A DNA stretch of 64,000 nucleotides from Aestuariivita sp964402685 (GCA_964402685.1 CAYODE010000004.1:3462-67461); one strand, 5' to 3'. Shown: positions 32,693 to 41,743, numbered from the stretch's first letter. Program-made: numbers and translations. Notes: a model not told the origin generated them from the sequence alone.

Positions 32693-34063
32693 ATGTCTAT
32701 CCCTCAGTCCGGCGGTGGGCCGATCGAACGGCATGAGCAATTGGCAGAGTATCTTGCCGCGGGATGCAAACCCCAGGAAGACTGGCGTATCGGCACCGAG
32801 CACGAAAAATTCGGCTACTGCAAAGACACCTTGCAGCCTTTGCCCTACGACGGGGAACGGTCAATCCTGGCGGTTCTGGAAGGCTTGCGTGACCAACATG
32901 GTTGGGCACCTTTGGAGGAGAGCGGCAAACTGATCGGTCTTCAAAAGGATGGCGCCAACGTATCACTTGAACCAGGCGGTCAACTGGAGTTGTCCGGCGC
33001 GCCACTGGAAACCATCCACGAGACCTGTGACGAGGTGAACGCGCACTTGGCCGATGTGAAGGACATCGCCGACAAAATTGGCGTTGGGTTCATCGGTTTG
33101 GGTGCTGCGCCGATCTGGACGCATGACGAGATGCCGATGATGCCCAAAGGCCGCTACAAGCTGATGGACGGCTATATGCAAAAGGTTGGCACGATGGGCC
33201 GCGTGATGATGCGCCGGACCTGTACGGTGCAGGTGAACCTGGACTTCAGCTCCGAAGCGGACATGGTGCAAAAGATGCGTGTGGCTTTGGCCCTGCAGCC
33301 CGTGGCGACTGCGCTGTTCGCCAATTCACCTTTTTTCGAAGGCCAACCAAATGGGCACAAGAGCTGGCGCAGCCGCGTGTGGCGGGACTTGGACGCCGAT
33401 CGGACGGGTATGCTGCCCTTTGTGTTTGACGAGGGTTTTGGCTTCGAAGCCTGGGCGGAATATGCGCTCGATGTGCCAATGTACTTCGTCTATCGGAACG
33501 GCAAGTATATCAACGCGCTCGGCATGTCGTTCCGCGACTTCATGAACGGCGAACTGCCTGCGCTGCCGGGCGAGACGCCAACCCTTAGCGATTGGGCGGA
33601 CCATCTCACGACCATCTTCCCCGAAGCGCGCGTAAAGAAGTTTATCGAAATGCGCGGCGCGGATGGGGGTCCATGGCGCCGCCTATGCGCCTTGCCCGCT
33701 TTCTGGGTCGGGCTGATGTATGATCAGGGTGCCCTTGATGCTGCTTGGGATTTGGTTAAGGGGTGGAGCCCCGCACAGCGAGATGCGTTACGGATTGCGG
33801 CCAGCGTGGATGGCTTGCACGCTAAGGTCGACGGCATCGATATGCATGCGTTGGCACAAGAAGTTGTCGCCCTGTCAGAAGCTGGACTGAAGGCGCGTGC
33901 GCGGCCCGGTGCCGGCGGCATGGTGCCGGACGAAACGCATTTCCTGAATGCACTGAAGGAAAGCCTTGAGACCGGTAAGGTGCCAGCGGATGAGCTGTTG
34001 GATCACTACAATGGGGACTGGAACGGCGATCTCACCCGAATTTATTCCGGGTACAGTTACTAG
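32693..34063 (+). CDS. gshA: Glutamate--cysteine ligase, plant/alphaproteobacterial type
   Basis: From ATG 32693 (MSIPQSGGG; GGAG about 9 bases upstream) the protein is 456 residues. Family landmarks are WRIGTEHEKFGY, VSLEPGGQLELSGAP, RYKLMDGYMQKVGTMGR and MMRRTCTVQVNLDFSSEADM. It makes gamma-glutamylcysteine, the first step of glutathione synthesis, in the cytosol. The type is the one shared by plants and alphaproteobacteria rather than the E. coli type. Confidence 0.93.
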   Translation: MSIPQSGGGPIERHEQLAEYLAAGCKPQEDWRIGTEHEKFGYCKDTLQPLPYDGERSILAVLEGLRDQHGWAPLEESGKLIGLQKDGANVSLEPGGQLELSGAPLETIHETCDEVNAHLADVKDIADKIGVGFIGLGAAPIWTHDEMPMMPKGRYKLMDGYMQKVGTMGRVMMRRTCTVQVNLDFSSEADMVQKMRVALALQPVATALFANSPFFEGQPNGHKSWRSRVWRDLDADRTGMLPFVFDEGFGFEAWAEYALDVPMYFVYRNGKYINALGMSFRDFMNGELPALPGETPTLSDWADHLTTIFPEARVKKFIEMRGADGGPWRRLCALPAFWVGLMYDQGALDAAWDLVKGWSPAQRDALRIAASVDGLHAKVDGIDMHALAQEVVALSEAGLKARARPGAGGMVPDETHFLNALKESLETGKVPADELLDHYNGDWNGDLTRIYSGYSY

Positions 34064-34178
34064 TCGATGTTAGTATGCGCGCAGTATCGGCTGGTACCCA
34101 GAGCGACCCCCGCTTCTGGAGAACCGGTTGAAAGTCCAGAGATCAAATGCGCAGTACGTGTCCGGGGCGATCGAAAAT

Positions 34179-34565
34179 ATGGCAAAACGTGCGATCATAC
34201 CCAAGTCGATGATAGGCCTCTATCGCGATTGGAAAATGGCGCCAGCATCCGAAATCGATGGTTTGTTGTTCCTCACTGGTTTCAATGGCATGGGCTCAGA
34301 TGGTGTCGTGTCCGATGACGCCGCATCTCAAATCAACACAGCCTTCGATCAGATCTTTGAGGTTTTGGGCGAAACCGGACTAGACGCGCGCCATATTGTA
34401 GAGGTCACCAGCTATCATGTCGGCCTCAAGCAGCATCTTGCGACATTCAAAGAGATCTGGGCAAACAGACTGTGCGACCCCTATCCAGCTTGGACAGCCA
34501 TCGAAGTCGTTGGTTTCGCGTCCGAAGGGGTACTGGTCGAGATGCGCGTGGTCGCTCATCGATAA
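34179..34565 (+). CDS. Rid/YjgF family protein lacking the catalytic arginine
   Basis: From ATG 34179 (MAKRAIIPKSM) the protein is 128 residues with the YjgF/YER057c fold: ASEIDGLLFLTGFNGMG, DQIFEVLGETGLDARHIVEV and the late YPAWTAIEVVGF. In true RidA enamine deaminases the last motif reads PAR, with an essential Arg; here Trp replaces it, so RidA-type imine hydrolysis is not expected. It belongs to one of the other Rid subfamilies. Its 3' end overlaps the convergent MFS gene by 10 bp. Confidence 0.82.
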   Translation: MAKRAIIPKSMIGLYRDWKMAPASEIDGLLFLTGFNGMGSDGVVSDDAASQINTAFDQIFEVLGETGLDARHIVEVTSYHVGLKQHLATFKEIWANRLCDPYPAWTAIEVVGFASEGVLVEMRVVAHR

Positions 34566-35698
34566 GGGGCCAGCCGACGCCCTTTGAATATCGCTGCAAC
34601 CAAGGCCGGTAGGATACAGATTGCGGCCAACAATGCCACGGGCGCAAAGCCGAAGGCGTCGAAAACTGGCCTGAATACAGATGTACCCAGAAACATGGCC
34701 GCGTATGTGACAGCGCTATACAGTCCAAGAATCGTCCCCCTTCGTTCCGGTGAAAGCGCCGTCAATTGGCCCACCAGAATATTGAGGCCAAGATGATTTG
34801 CTGCGCCCCAGAGGAAACATACCGCTAAAAGAAGCAATCCGGACCACGCCACCAGCGTGAGAACCACGTAAACGGACAGAAGGGCTGCGAAGACGAAAGG
34901 TGCCGATTTGATCGACCCGAACGTATCAATGAAGCGGTCGAGCGGAGCCACAAGACCGAAACCCAACCCATAACTGAGTGCCGCCAGCCCCGCGACCGTT
35001 GTCGACACGCCCAAATCTTGCGTCAGATGCGTTCCAAGAAATGCGTATAATCCATAAAACGCCGCCATATAGCACGCGACGGAGAACAGGATTGGTGGGA
35101 GGCCCGGGAGATTAATCACAGACAGTGGAGAGGCCGGCGCAACCTCCCTCGCTTCATCCGGCACATCAGAGGAAAACAGGACGAAGAGTATGATCAGCGC
35201 TGACGCGCTCATGGTCGCAAAAACCACGCGCCAGTGCAGAACATCGGCCAGAAACGCGGACAGACTGACCCCCAACACAAGGCTCAATGTCCAGCCTGTC
35301 AGTACCTTTCCCAGCGTTTCACTTTCGCGGCCCTGCGGCGCAAGCTCCGCCGCCAAGCCATAGATCGCTGGTAGGGCCAAGCCAGCGGCGAAACCGGCCA
35401 AGGCCTGTGAGGCCACCAAAACCTCAAGCGATGGTGCAGCGGCACTCATCCCGATCGCGAAGGCAAACGCCAAAAGAGCCCAAACCAATGCCCGCCGCAA
35501 ACCCAGCTGATCTGCTTTTGGGGCGAGGATCAACGCGCTCAACGCGGTTCCTGCTCCGTAAACAGCCGAAGCCATCAGCACATCTGGTGCTGAATGGGCC
35601 GGAAACGACAGCGCAATGTCACGGGCGATCGGACTGATAACCAGAGAGTTTGATCCAACGATTCCGATGGCACACATCAGTAGCCAAACTGGGTTCAT
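34556..35698 (-). CDS. MFS transporter, drug/arabinose-efflux type
   Basis: The 380-residue protein has twelve predicted helices and the MFS loop signature LGLRRALVWALLAFA after helix 2. It resembles DHA1/AraJ-like exporters (PQGRESETLGKVLTGWTLSL). It is divergent from an Lrp/AsnC regulator, which may control it, perhaps in response to an amino acid. Substrate unknown. Confidence 0.83.
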   Translation of the reverse strand: MNPVWLLMCAIGIVGSNSLVISPIARDIALSFPAHSAPDVLMASAVYGAGTALSALILAPKADQLGLRRALVWALLAFAFAIGMSAAAPSLEVLVASQALAGFAAGLALPAIYGLAAELAPQGRESETLGKVLTGWTLSLVLGVSLSAFLADVLHWRVVFATMSASALIILFVLFSSDVPDEAREVAPASPLSVINLPGLPPILFSVACYMAAFYGLYAFLGTHLTQDLGVSTTVAGLAALSYGLGFGLVAPLDRFIDTFGSIKSAPFVFAALLSVYVVLTLVAWSGLLLLAVCFLWGAANHLGLNILVGQLTALSPERRGTILGLYSAVTYAAMFLGTSVFRPVFDAFGFAPVALLAAICILPALVAAIFKGRRLAPYR

Positions 35699-35797
35699 TT
35701 ATTCCTCCGTCCAGTCCTTGCGAAATAGACGATATGCAAAAATTCTGATACCTTGTTCTGTGTTCAGCCAAAAAAAACGAATGGAGTTCGGAGAGCT

Positions 35798-36268
35798 ATG
35801 AAAGACTCGCAGGGTTTGGATCAGATTGACCGAAAACTATTAGGGCTCCTCACTGAATCCGCAGAACTCAGCTACACCGATCTTGGCAATGCTGTTGGGC
35901 TTTCCGCTCCGGCAGTGCATGAGCGTGTAAAGCGATACAAAGCAAGCGGTCGCATCCAGCGGGTGGCCGCACAGCTTGACCCGGACATGACTGGAAAACG
36001 GTTTTTGGCGTTCATCCATGTAGATACGACGGGGTGGGGAAAGTCAGACGCACTCATGCAAATTGGAGATCTGCCAGAAGTCGAGGAAATACATTCCGTC
36101 ACGGGCGATACCTGCTTGATATTAAAAGTCCGGATGGAAAGCACTCAGGCGATGGAAGCACTTTTGGCACGTCTCTACGCTTTGCCGGAAGTCATTTCCA
36201 CAAAGAGCTATGTCGCGCTGTCAACCTATCTGGAGCGCCCGGTGCAGGCAGGGATATCTTCGCTTTGA
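35798..36268 (+). CDS. Lrp/AsnC family transcriptional regulator
   Basis: From ATG 35798 (GGAGAG 3 bases upstream) the protein is 156 residues. The N-terminal winged helix-turn-helix is DQIDRKLLGLLTESAELSY with LGNAVGLSAPAVHERVKRYK, and the C-terminal RAM domain for amino-acid sensing is about 65-145. It is divergent from the MFS gene, with 99 bp between the starts; control of that exporter is a likely inference. Confidence 0.88.
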   Translation: MKDSQGLDQIDRKLLGLLTESAELSYTDLGNAVGLSAPAVHERVKRYKASGRIQRVAAQLDPDMTGKRFLAFIHVDTTGWGKSDALMQIGDLPEVEEIHSVTGDTCLILKVRMESTQAMEALLARLYALPEVISTKSYVALSTYLERPVQAGISSL

Positions 36269-36335
36269 TCCCAAAAGATCTTCGTGCGCCACAAGTGTCT
36301 GAGAGCTGCGATCTAAAGCCGTTTCGCTTAGTGCG

Positions 36336-36959
36336 CTAGACACTCTTACCGCCCGATTTCTCTCCAATCTTCGGCTCGGTTCCTGCGCGCAAGCGGGCGA
36401 TGTTCTCGCGATGACGCCAGAACACCAGGAGCGTCAGGACAACGCCCATGAGCAAGCCGGAAGATGCGCTTAGTACAAATGCAAAGATGGTGGAAAAGGA
36501 GGCGGCCATGATCGCCGCCAGGGAGGAAATTCGGCGCAGCGCCGCAAAAACAAGCCAGGTGGCGCAGCATGCGACCCCCACGGGCCAGGCAAAGGCCAGC
36601 CAAATACCCAGGAACGTTGCAACGCCCTTACCACCTTTGAAGCCGAGCCAAACCGGGAAACAGTGGCCAATGAAGGCGGCGAGTGCCGCCAGCTGAACTG
36701 CATCCTCAGCCGCAAACGCGCGGGCCAACAAGACAGCTAATGCACCTTTTCCACCGTCCAAAAGTAGGGTGAGTGCTGCTGCCGATTTACTGCCAGTCCG
36801 CAACACATTCGTGGCCCCGATGTTTCCCGACCCGATTTCGCGCAAATTGCCCAGCCCCATCAGCCGCGACAGGATCAGCCCAAATGGGATCGACCCAAGG
36901 AGATAGCCGATGGCCGCCCAAAGCAGCAAAGTGGTGGTGGGAGAGATCAGATCAGGCAT
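36336..36959 (-). CDS. plsY: Acyl-phosphate glycerol-3-phosphate acyltransferase
   Basis: The 207-residue five-helix membrane protein has the PlsY motifs GSIPFGLILSRLMG, REIGSGNIGATNVLR, LDGGKGALAVLLA and GHCFPVWLGFKGGKGVAT. It acylates glycerol-3-phosphate using acyl-phosphate at the start of phospholipid synthesis. It begins right at the end of the dihydroorotase-like gene and belongs to the same minus-strand operon. Confidence 0.94.
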   Translation of the reverse strand: MPDLISPTTTLLLWAAIGYLLGSIPFGLILSRLMGLGNLREIGSGNIGATNVLRTGSKSAAALTLLLDGGKGALAVLLARAFAAEDAVQLAALAAFIGHCFPVWLGFKGGKGVATFLGIWLAFAWPVGVACCATWLVFAALRRISSLAAIMAASFSTIFAFVLSASSGLLMGVVLTLLVFWRHRENIARLRAGTEPKIGEKSGGKSV

Positions 36960-38243
36960 TTACGGCCTTTCATAAACAGGCTGACCTGCCACATAAGTGG
37001 CCAGCACGCGGCCTTGCATACGCTGGCCGTCAAAGGGAGTGTTCTTCGTTTTTGAGTGTAGCGTTTGACGATCGAGTACAAAAGGAACGTCAGGATCAAA
37101 GAGCACGAGATCGGCTGGCGCACCGACACTCAACCGGCCTGCTGGTAGCCCAAGCCGCTTCGCGGGGTTCAATGCCATCGCCCGGAACAGTGTCGGAAGG
37201 TCCAGATGGCCCGCGTGGTAGAGGCGCATCGCGGCAGGCAGAAGTGTTTCAAGCGCCACGGCACCACTTGCGGCTTCTTCAAAGGGCAGCCGTTTGCTTT
37301 CCTCGTCTTGCGGCGTGTGCATAGAGGAGATGACGTCGATCAGGCCGGACGAAACGGCGTCTACCACTGCTAAACGGTCGTCCTCGGCGCGCAGCGGCGG
37401 TTTTACCTTGAAGAACGTGCGGTAGTCGGCCACGTCCAATTCGTTCAGCGTGAGATGGTGGATGGAGACACCGGCAGTGATATCGAACCCGTTGCCTTTG
37501 GCCCGCTCCAACGCAGGCAGTGCGCGGGCGGTGGTGATCTGATCGGCATGATACCGTGCGCCGGTCATCTCGATAAGGGCGATATCGCGGTCCAGTCCCA
37601 TACGCTCCGCCATTGGTGACACGGCTGGGAGTCCGCGCAGCGAAGCGAATTTTCCCGAGGTCGCTGCGGCGCCTGCGGACAAGCCGGGTTCCTGCGGGTG
37701 GGCGATAACAAGCGCGCCGCAAGACCGGGCATAAGTCAGCGCGCGCGCAAACACTTTGGTATCACGGACGACGTGATCGCAATCGGTGAACGCCACCGCG
37801 CCTGCATCCATCAGGAAGCCGATTTCGGTCATTTCACGCCCGGCGCGGCCTTTGGTCAGTGCAGCCATGGGCAAGACATTAACCGGGGCCGCCTCGTTGG
37901 CACGACGTCGCACGAATTCCAGCGTCTCAGGCGTGTCTGTCGCCGGCGTCGTGTCCGGCCGGGTGATCATTGTCGTCACGCCGCCAGCGGCTGCGGCAAG
38001 ACCGGCAGAGCGATAGCTTTCCTTGTGACGCTCTCCGGGTTCGCAGACTTTGACGCCAATATCCACAATGCCGGGGGCAAGGTATTTCGACCGGCAGTCG
38101 ATGACAGTGTCGCCCTCGGCCACTTCGGTTGGTCCGTTGCCAGAAGCCTCGATGATACCGGACTTTACACGCAACCACCCTGGGGTGATCGTGCCAGTCT
38201 CGGGATTTACGAGCTGGGCATTTTCAAAAAGCGTCGTGATCAT
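36960..38243 (-). CDS. Dihydroorotase-like protein lacking metal ligands (PyrC'/PyrX type)
   Basis: From ATG 38243 (AAGGAG upstream) the protein is 427 residues with the class I dihydroorotase fold. The metal motif D-x-H-x-H is replaced: APGIVDIGVKVCEPGERHK has Gly63 and Lys65 where the two His should be. The catalytic TDHAPH is also lost and reads SSMHTPQDEESK. Such pseudo-dihydroorotases are known to pair with aspartate carbamoyltransferase as a structural subunit, and pyrB lies three small genes upstream in the same operon. It is therefore probably a PyrB partner, and a functional pyrC should exist elsewhere. Automated names of 'dihydroorotase' would mislead. Confidence 0.85.
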   Translation of the reverse strand: MITTLFENAQLVNPETGTITPGWLRVKSGIIEASGNGPTEVAEGDTVIDCRSKYLAPGIVDIGVKVCEPGERHKESYRSAGLAAAAGGVTTMITRPDTTPATDTPETLEFVRRRANEAAPVNVLPMAALTKGRAGREMTEIGFLMDAGAVAFTDCDHVVRDTKVFARALTYARSCGALVIAHPQEPGLSAGAAATSGKFASLRGLPAVSPMAERMGLDRDIALIEMTGARYHADQITTARALPALERAKGNGFDITAGVSIHHLTLNELDVADYRTFFKVKPPLRAEDDRLAVVDAVSSGLIDVISSMHTPQDEESKRLPFEEAASGAVALETLLPAAMRLYHAGHLDLPTLFRAMALNPAKRLGLPAGRLSVGAPADLVLFDPDVPFVLDRQTLHSKTKNTPFDGQRMQGRVLATYVAGQPVYERP

Positions 38244-38256
38244 CGCCAACTGCTCC

Positions 38257-38361
38257 TTATCCCGCGATCCAAACCATGATGCCGACGAAAGCGAACATCA
38301 CAATCAGCGCGATCATGGCCACTCGGCCGGACATCTTGGGATCTGGTTTGGGGTTCTGCAC
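38257..38361 (-). CDS. Tiny single-helix membrane protein (34 residues)
   Basis: A GTG at 38361, directly abutting the stop of the upstream gene, opens 34 codons ending at 38257. The peptide has a polar N-terminus (QNPKPDPKMSGR) and one membrane helix (VAMIALIVMFAFVGIMVWIA). An internal ATG would give 25 residues. The pyrC-like gene starts 13 bp after its stop with a good ribosome site, so the spacing is that of a real operon member. Function unknown. Confidence 0.55.
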   Translation of the reverse strand: MQNPKPDPKMSGRVAMIALIVMFAFVGIMVWIAG

Positions 38362-38745
38362 TCACAGCGCTCCCTTTATCTTGGCGATGGTGCTTTCGGG
38401 ATCGGATTGGTATTTGATCAGGTGTTTGTCACCCGTGTGGGTCACGATTTGGACATAGCCAAACAGCCCCCGCACCTCAGCTATGTTTGACAACGCGATG
38501 CGCCGCTCCAGCGGGCCGGTCAAATGATCGTCCTTTATTTCCCAAACCGCAGCCAATTCTTCCGAGGCCATGTACCAGCCGCGCAAAGCAATGGCCGCAA
38601 GGCCCGCAACGGCGCCGGTCCAGACATGGGGGTTATCCATGATCCACAAGATCAGCATTGCGCCTCCCATTCCGATTGCAGCCATCCAGGTGTGGCTCCG
38701 GATATAGGTGGCCCGATCAGGCGTTATGCGTGTTGGCTGGGTCAT
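38362..38745 (-). CDS. Two-helix membrane protein with PH-like domain
   Basis: The 127-residue protein has two membrane helices (about 20-60: WMAAIGMGGAMLILWIM and GAVAGLAAIALRGWYM) and a soluble beta domain (EIKDDHLTGPLERRIALSNI) resembling bacterial PH domains. It overlaps the upstream gene by 4 bp and abuts the 34-residue ORF. Function unknown. Confidence 0.7.
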   Translation of the reverse strand: MTQPTRITPDRATYIRSHTWMAAIGMGGAMLILWIMDNPHVWTGAVAGLAAIALRGWYMASEELAAVWEIKDDHLTGPLERRIALSNIAEVRGLFGYVQIVTHTGDKHLIKYQSDPESTIAKIKGAL

Positions 38746-39302
38746 GTCACGAGGATCCAGATCACCGCGGCAACGGCTAAGACAAGGGCGGCAATCACCG
38801 CACTTCCCATGCGTTGAGCCCGATTGGCTTCGGCTTTCTGGGTAACCACGGGAGCAGAATGCGGCTTGGCAGCCTCCGACGGGATGTTACCGGTGGAAGA
38901 CCAGTCAGTTCCAGGCTGATCAAAGCTAGCGATATGGGTGAGGCTCGCTGTTTCACCCAAAGCAAAGGCTTGGCCTCGGAAGGCCTGCGAGTTCAGCAAA
39001 AGTGCGTAACCTTCGAGCGCATCGAGACGGCGTTTGTCTGATGCGACCGCATCGGCGGCAACATCCAACCCCTCGGTCAAATACCCGCTGAGGCCAAGAC
39101 CCTGGAGGTCTTCCAAGGGAACCAACTCGGCCCCCTTCGGGTCAAGACCGTTTGCTCCTGTCAGATCGGTGAGAAGGGCCGGGTCGGGTTGCAAACGATC
39201 CGCGCCAGTATCAGGAGGAGCAAAGCGCTGGGCAACTGCAGCTTCGGATTGATTTACCGCAAAAACGTGAAGCCGTCCGCGTTCATGAGGCTCAACCCGC
39301 AT
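38742..39302 (-). CDS. Tail-anchored protein of unknown function
   Basis: The 186-residue protein has a soluble, Leu/Asp/Ala-rich N-terminal part and a single C-terminal membrane helix (GSAVIAALVLAVAAVIWILV), the layout of a tail-anchored protein. Its start codon overlaps the pyrB stop, and its own 3' end overlaps the next gene by 4 bp. It is one of three small membrane proteins between pyrB and the pyrC-like gene. I do not recognise a family. Confidence 0.68.
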   Translation of the reverse strand: MRVEPHERGRLHVFAVNQSEAAVAQRFAPPDTGADRLQPDPALLTDLTGANGLDPKGAELVPLEDLQGLGLSGYLTEGLDVAADAVASDKRRLDALEGYALLLNSQAFRGQAFALGETASLTHIASFDQPGTDWSSTGNIPSEAAKPHSAPVVTQKAEANRAQRMGSAVIAALVLAVAAVIWILVT

Positions 39303-40252
39303 CAGGCGGCGTCCCCGGCGCGAGCAGCACGCAGATTCTGGGCCAACAGGTCCATTGCAGCCATCCGGACCGCTACGCCCATTTCTACCTGCTCCTGAAT
39401 AACCGAGCGGTTGATATCGTCGGCGATCTCTCCATCGATCTCGACACCGCGGTTCATCGGGCCCGGATGCATAACGATTGCATCCTCCTTCGCGTTCGCG
39501 AGTTTTTCCGCGTCGAGCCCATAACGATAGAAGTATTCTCGCTCGGATGGAATAAACCCGCCATCCATCCGCTCTTTTTGAAGGCGCAGCATCATCACGA
39601 CATCAACGTCTTTGAGCCCTTCTGTCATGTCATCGTAGACCTCGACGCCGAATTCGCCGATCTGCGCCGGCATGAGCGTTGGTGGTCCAATGAGCCGGAT
39701 CCGGCTTTCCATTTTGCCAAGCAAAAGGATGTTCGATCGTGCGACACGGGAATGCGCGATATCTCCACAAATCGCGATGTTCAGCCGGTGCAAACGGCCT
39801 TTCTCCCTGCGGATGGTTAACGCGTCTAGAAGGGCTTGAGTGGGATGTTCGTGCCTCCCATCACCGGCATTCAGCACGGCGCAGTTGACCTTTTGAGCCA
39901 GCAGATCCACGGCGCCGGAGTTTGGGTGACGGACAACCAACAGGTCTGGATGCATGGCATTCAACGTCAACGCTGTATCAATCAGCGTCTCTCCCTTTTT
40001 TAGGGAGGAGGCCTGCATCGCCATAGTCATCACATCCGCGCCTAGGCGTTTGCCTGCCAGTTCGAAACTGGCCTGTGTACGGGTGGACGCCTCAAAGAAC
40101 ATATTGATCTGGGTGAGGCCAGACAGAGCTTCGGAATGCTTGTTGGATTGCCGATTGAAATCGACGTAGCTGTCGGCGAGGTCCAGGACAGATTGAATAT
40201 CGGGAGGGCTAAGCGGTTCGATCCCCAGAAGGTGACGATGCGCGAAGGACAT
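39302..40252 (-). CDS. pyrB: Aspartate carbamoyltransferase catalytic subunit
   Basis: From ATG 40252 (MSFAHRHLLGIEPL) the protein is 316 residues. The carbamoyl-phosphate motif reads STRTQASFE (STRTRTSFE in E. coli), followed by HPTQALLDAL and the aspartate-side MHPGPMNRGVEI. It makes carbamoyl-aspartate in pyrimidine synthesis. The operon continues with three small membrane-protein genes and the pseudo-dihydroorotase, its probable structural partner. No pyrI gene is present. Confidence 0.94.
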   Translation of the reverse strand: MSFAHRHLLGIEPLSPPDIQSVLDLADSYVDFNRQSNKHSEALSGLTQINMFFEASTRTQASFELAGKRLGADVMTMAMQASSLKKGETLIDTALTLNAMHPDLLVVRHPNSGAVDLLAQKVNCAVLNAGDGRHEHPTQALLDALTIRREKGRLHRLNIAICGDIAHSRVARSNILLLGKMESRIRLIGPPTLMPAQIGEFGVEVYDDMTEGLKDVDVVMMLRLQKERMDGGFIPSEREYFYRYGLDAEKLANAKEDAIVMHPGPMNRGVEIDGEIADDINRSVIQEQVEMGVAVRMAAMDLLAQNLRAARAGDAA

Positions 40253-40352
40253 GTACAAGTGCTCTCCCGTGCCGGTTTCTGCCTTATAGGAAGCGTTTGA
40301 GAAACGGGCAAGCGGGGTTTCTGTCGCGCGAAGAGGGAGATAGTTTCGGCGC

Positions 40353-41120
40353 ATGGAATCAGCAACCGATCCTTATATGACCCGCCAGGCATTGGAGTGG
40401 CTGATAGAGCTGGGTGCGGATGAGGCCATCGGGGATGCCCCGGTGGACCGCTATACGCTGGCCGAAAAGCAAAAGCCGGACTCTTCGAAAAAGACTGCGA
40501 TTGTGGAACCGGTGGCATCTCCGGTCGACGACATTGATCCCGTGGCCGCCGCACGCGATGCTGCCAACAGCGCCGCGGATCTGGAAGGGTTGAAGGCGGC
40601 ATTGGGCGCGTTTGAGCATTGCGAGCTCAAGCGCGGCGCGCGCAATCTGGTCTTTGCTGACGGAACCCCCGGTGCGCGGGTGATGATCATCGGCGAGGCC
40701 CCTGGCCGGGACGAAGATCGCGAGGGGCGACCGTTCGTCGGTCGGGCAGGACAGCTTCTGGACCGCATGTTGGCCGCGATTGATCTCAATCGCGAGAGCT
40801 CAGTCTATATCACCAACGTGCTCCCATGGCGGCCACCGCAAAACCGTGATCCCAAACCGGACGAGATCGCCATGATGCAGCCCTTTCTGCGCCGTCATGT
40901 CGAACTGGCCGCTCCGGATGTCCTTGTGGTCATGGGCAACATCAGCTGTCAGGCCGTACTGGGCAAGCGCGGGATTACTCGTTTGCGCGGGCAGTGGGCG
41001 GAAGCGTTCGAAAAACCGGTTTTGCCAATGTTTCACCCGGCTTACTTGCTGCGCCAACCCGCGATGAAGCGAGAAACCTGGGCGGATCTTTTGGAATTGA
41101 AGGCGCGTCTGACCCCATGA
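40353..41120 (+). CDS. Uracil-DNA glycosylase, family 4-like, with reduced cysteines
   Basis: The 255-residue protein has motif A GEAPGRDEDREGRPFVG and motif B MFHPAYLLRQP of UDG superfamily enzymes that excise uracil from DNA. In classical family 4 enzymes four Cys bind a 4Fe-4S cluster; here the first region keeps only one (AFEHCELK), the VKCRPP position reads LPWRPP, and the fourth Cys is Gln (MMQPFL). A complete cluster is therefore unlikely. The N-terminal 100 residues are a variable extension. It is divergent from pyrB and overlaps lysE-like by ATGA. Confidence 0.87.
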   Translation: MESATDPYMTRQALEWLIELGADEAIGDAPVDRYTLAEKQKPDSSKKTAIVEPVASPVDDIDPVAAARDAANSAADLEGLKAALGAFEHCELKRGARNLVFADGTPGARVMIIGEAPGRDEDREGRPFVGRAGQLLDRMLAAIDLNRESSVYITNVLPWRPPQNRDPKPDEIAMMQPFLRRHVELAAPDVLVVMGNISCQAVLGKRGITRLRGQWAEAFEKPVLPMFHPAYLLRQPAMKRETWADLLELKARLTP

Positions 41121-41743
41121 TTGATCCTGTTGTTCTTTTGGCATTCATTCCGGCGGCGCTCGCATTAAACCTGACGCCTGGGGCGGACATGATGTTTTGT
41201 CTGGGGCAGGGGTTGCGGGCCGGATCGCGACCCGCCATTGCGGCCAGTGCCAGTGCCGGTGTCGCCGCCGGGGGAATGGTGCATGTCACCCTTGCCGGGC
41301 TTGGTCTAAGCGCCGTCGTCGCCGCGATACCTTGGGCTTTCGACGTGATACGCTGGGTGGGTGTGGCCTATCTTCTCTATCTTGCATGGGGCGCCTTTCG
41401 GAATGGTGCTGTAGCGGCGGGGACAGAAGGGGTTCAGACGGCCAAAGCTTTCCAGTCAGGGCTTTATGTAAACCTTACCAATCCCAAGGTGATCCTGTTC
41501 GTTCTGGCCTTTATCCCTCAATTTGTTGACCCGATGGCCGGGCCGGTCTTACTACAGTTCCTCATTTTTGGCGCGATCATTGGCTTGGGTGGTTTCCTTA
41601 TCAACGGAGCCGTCGGGGTCTTTGCAGGTGGTGCTGGGCGCCTACTTACGGGCTCGCCGAAGGTCGGTCGGGTGCTCGGGTATGTGAGTGGAACGATCTT
41701 TGCCGGTCTCGCAGTCCGATTGGCAGTTTTGGAGAGTGGATAA
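41117..41743 (+). CDS. LysE/RhtB family amino-acid exporter
   Basis: The 208-residue protein starts with ATG overlapping the UDG stop (ATGA). It has six helices with the family start LAFIPAALALNLTPGADMMF, and the middle motif GLYVNLTNPKVILFVLAFIP. It exports amino acids or similar metabolites from the cytosol. Its stop overlaps the moaB start. Confidence 0.9.
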   Translation: MIDPVVLLAFIPAALALNLTPGADMMFCLGQGLRAGSRPAIAASASAGVAAGGMVHVTLAGLGLSAVVAAIPWAFDVIRWVGVAYLLYLAWGAFRNGAVAAGTEGVQTAKAFQSGLYVNLTNPKVILFVLAFIPQFVDPMAGPVLLQFLIFGAIIGLGGFLINGAVGVFAGGAGRLLTGSPKVGRVLGYVSGTIFAGLAVRLAVLESG

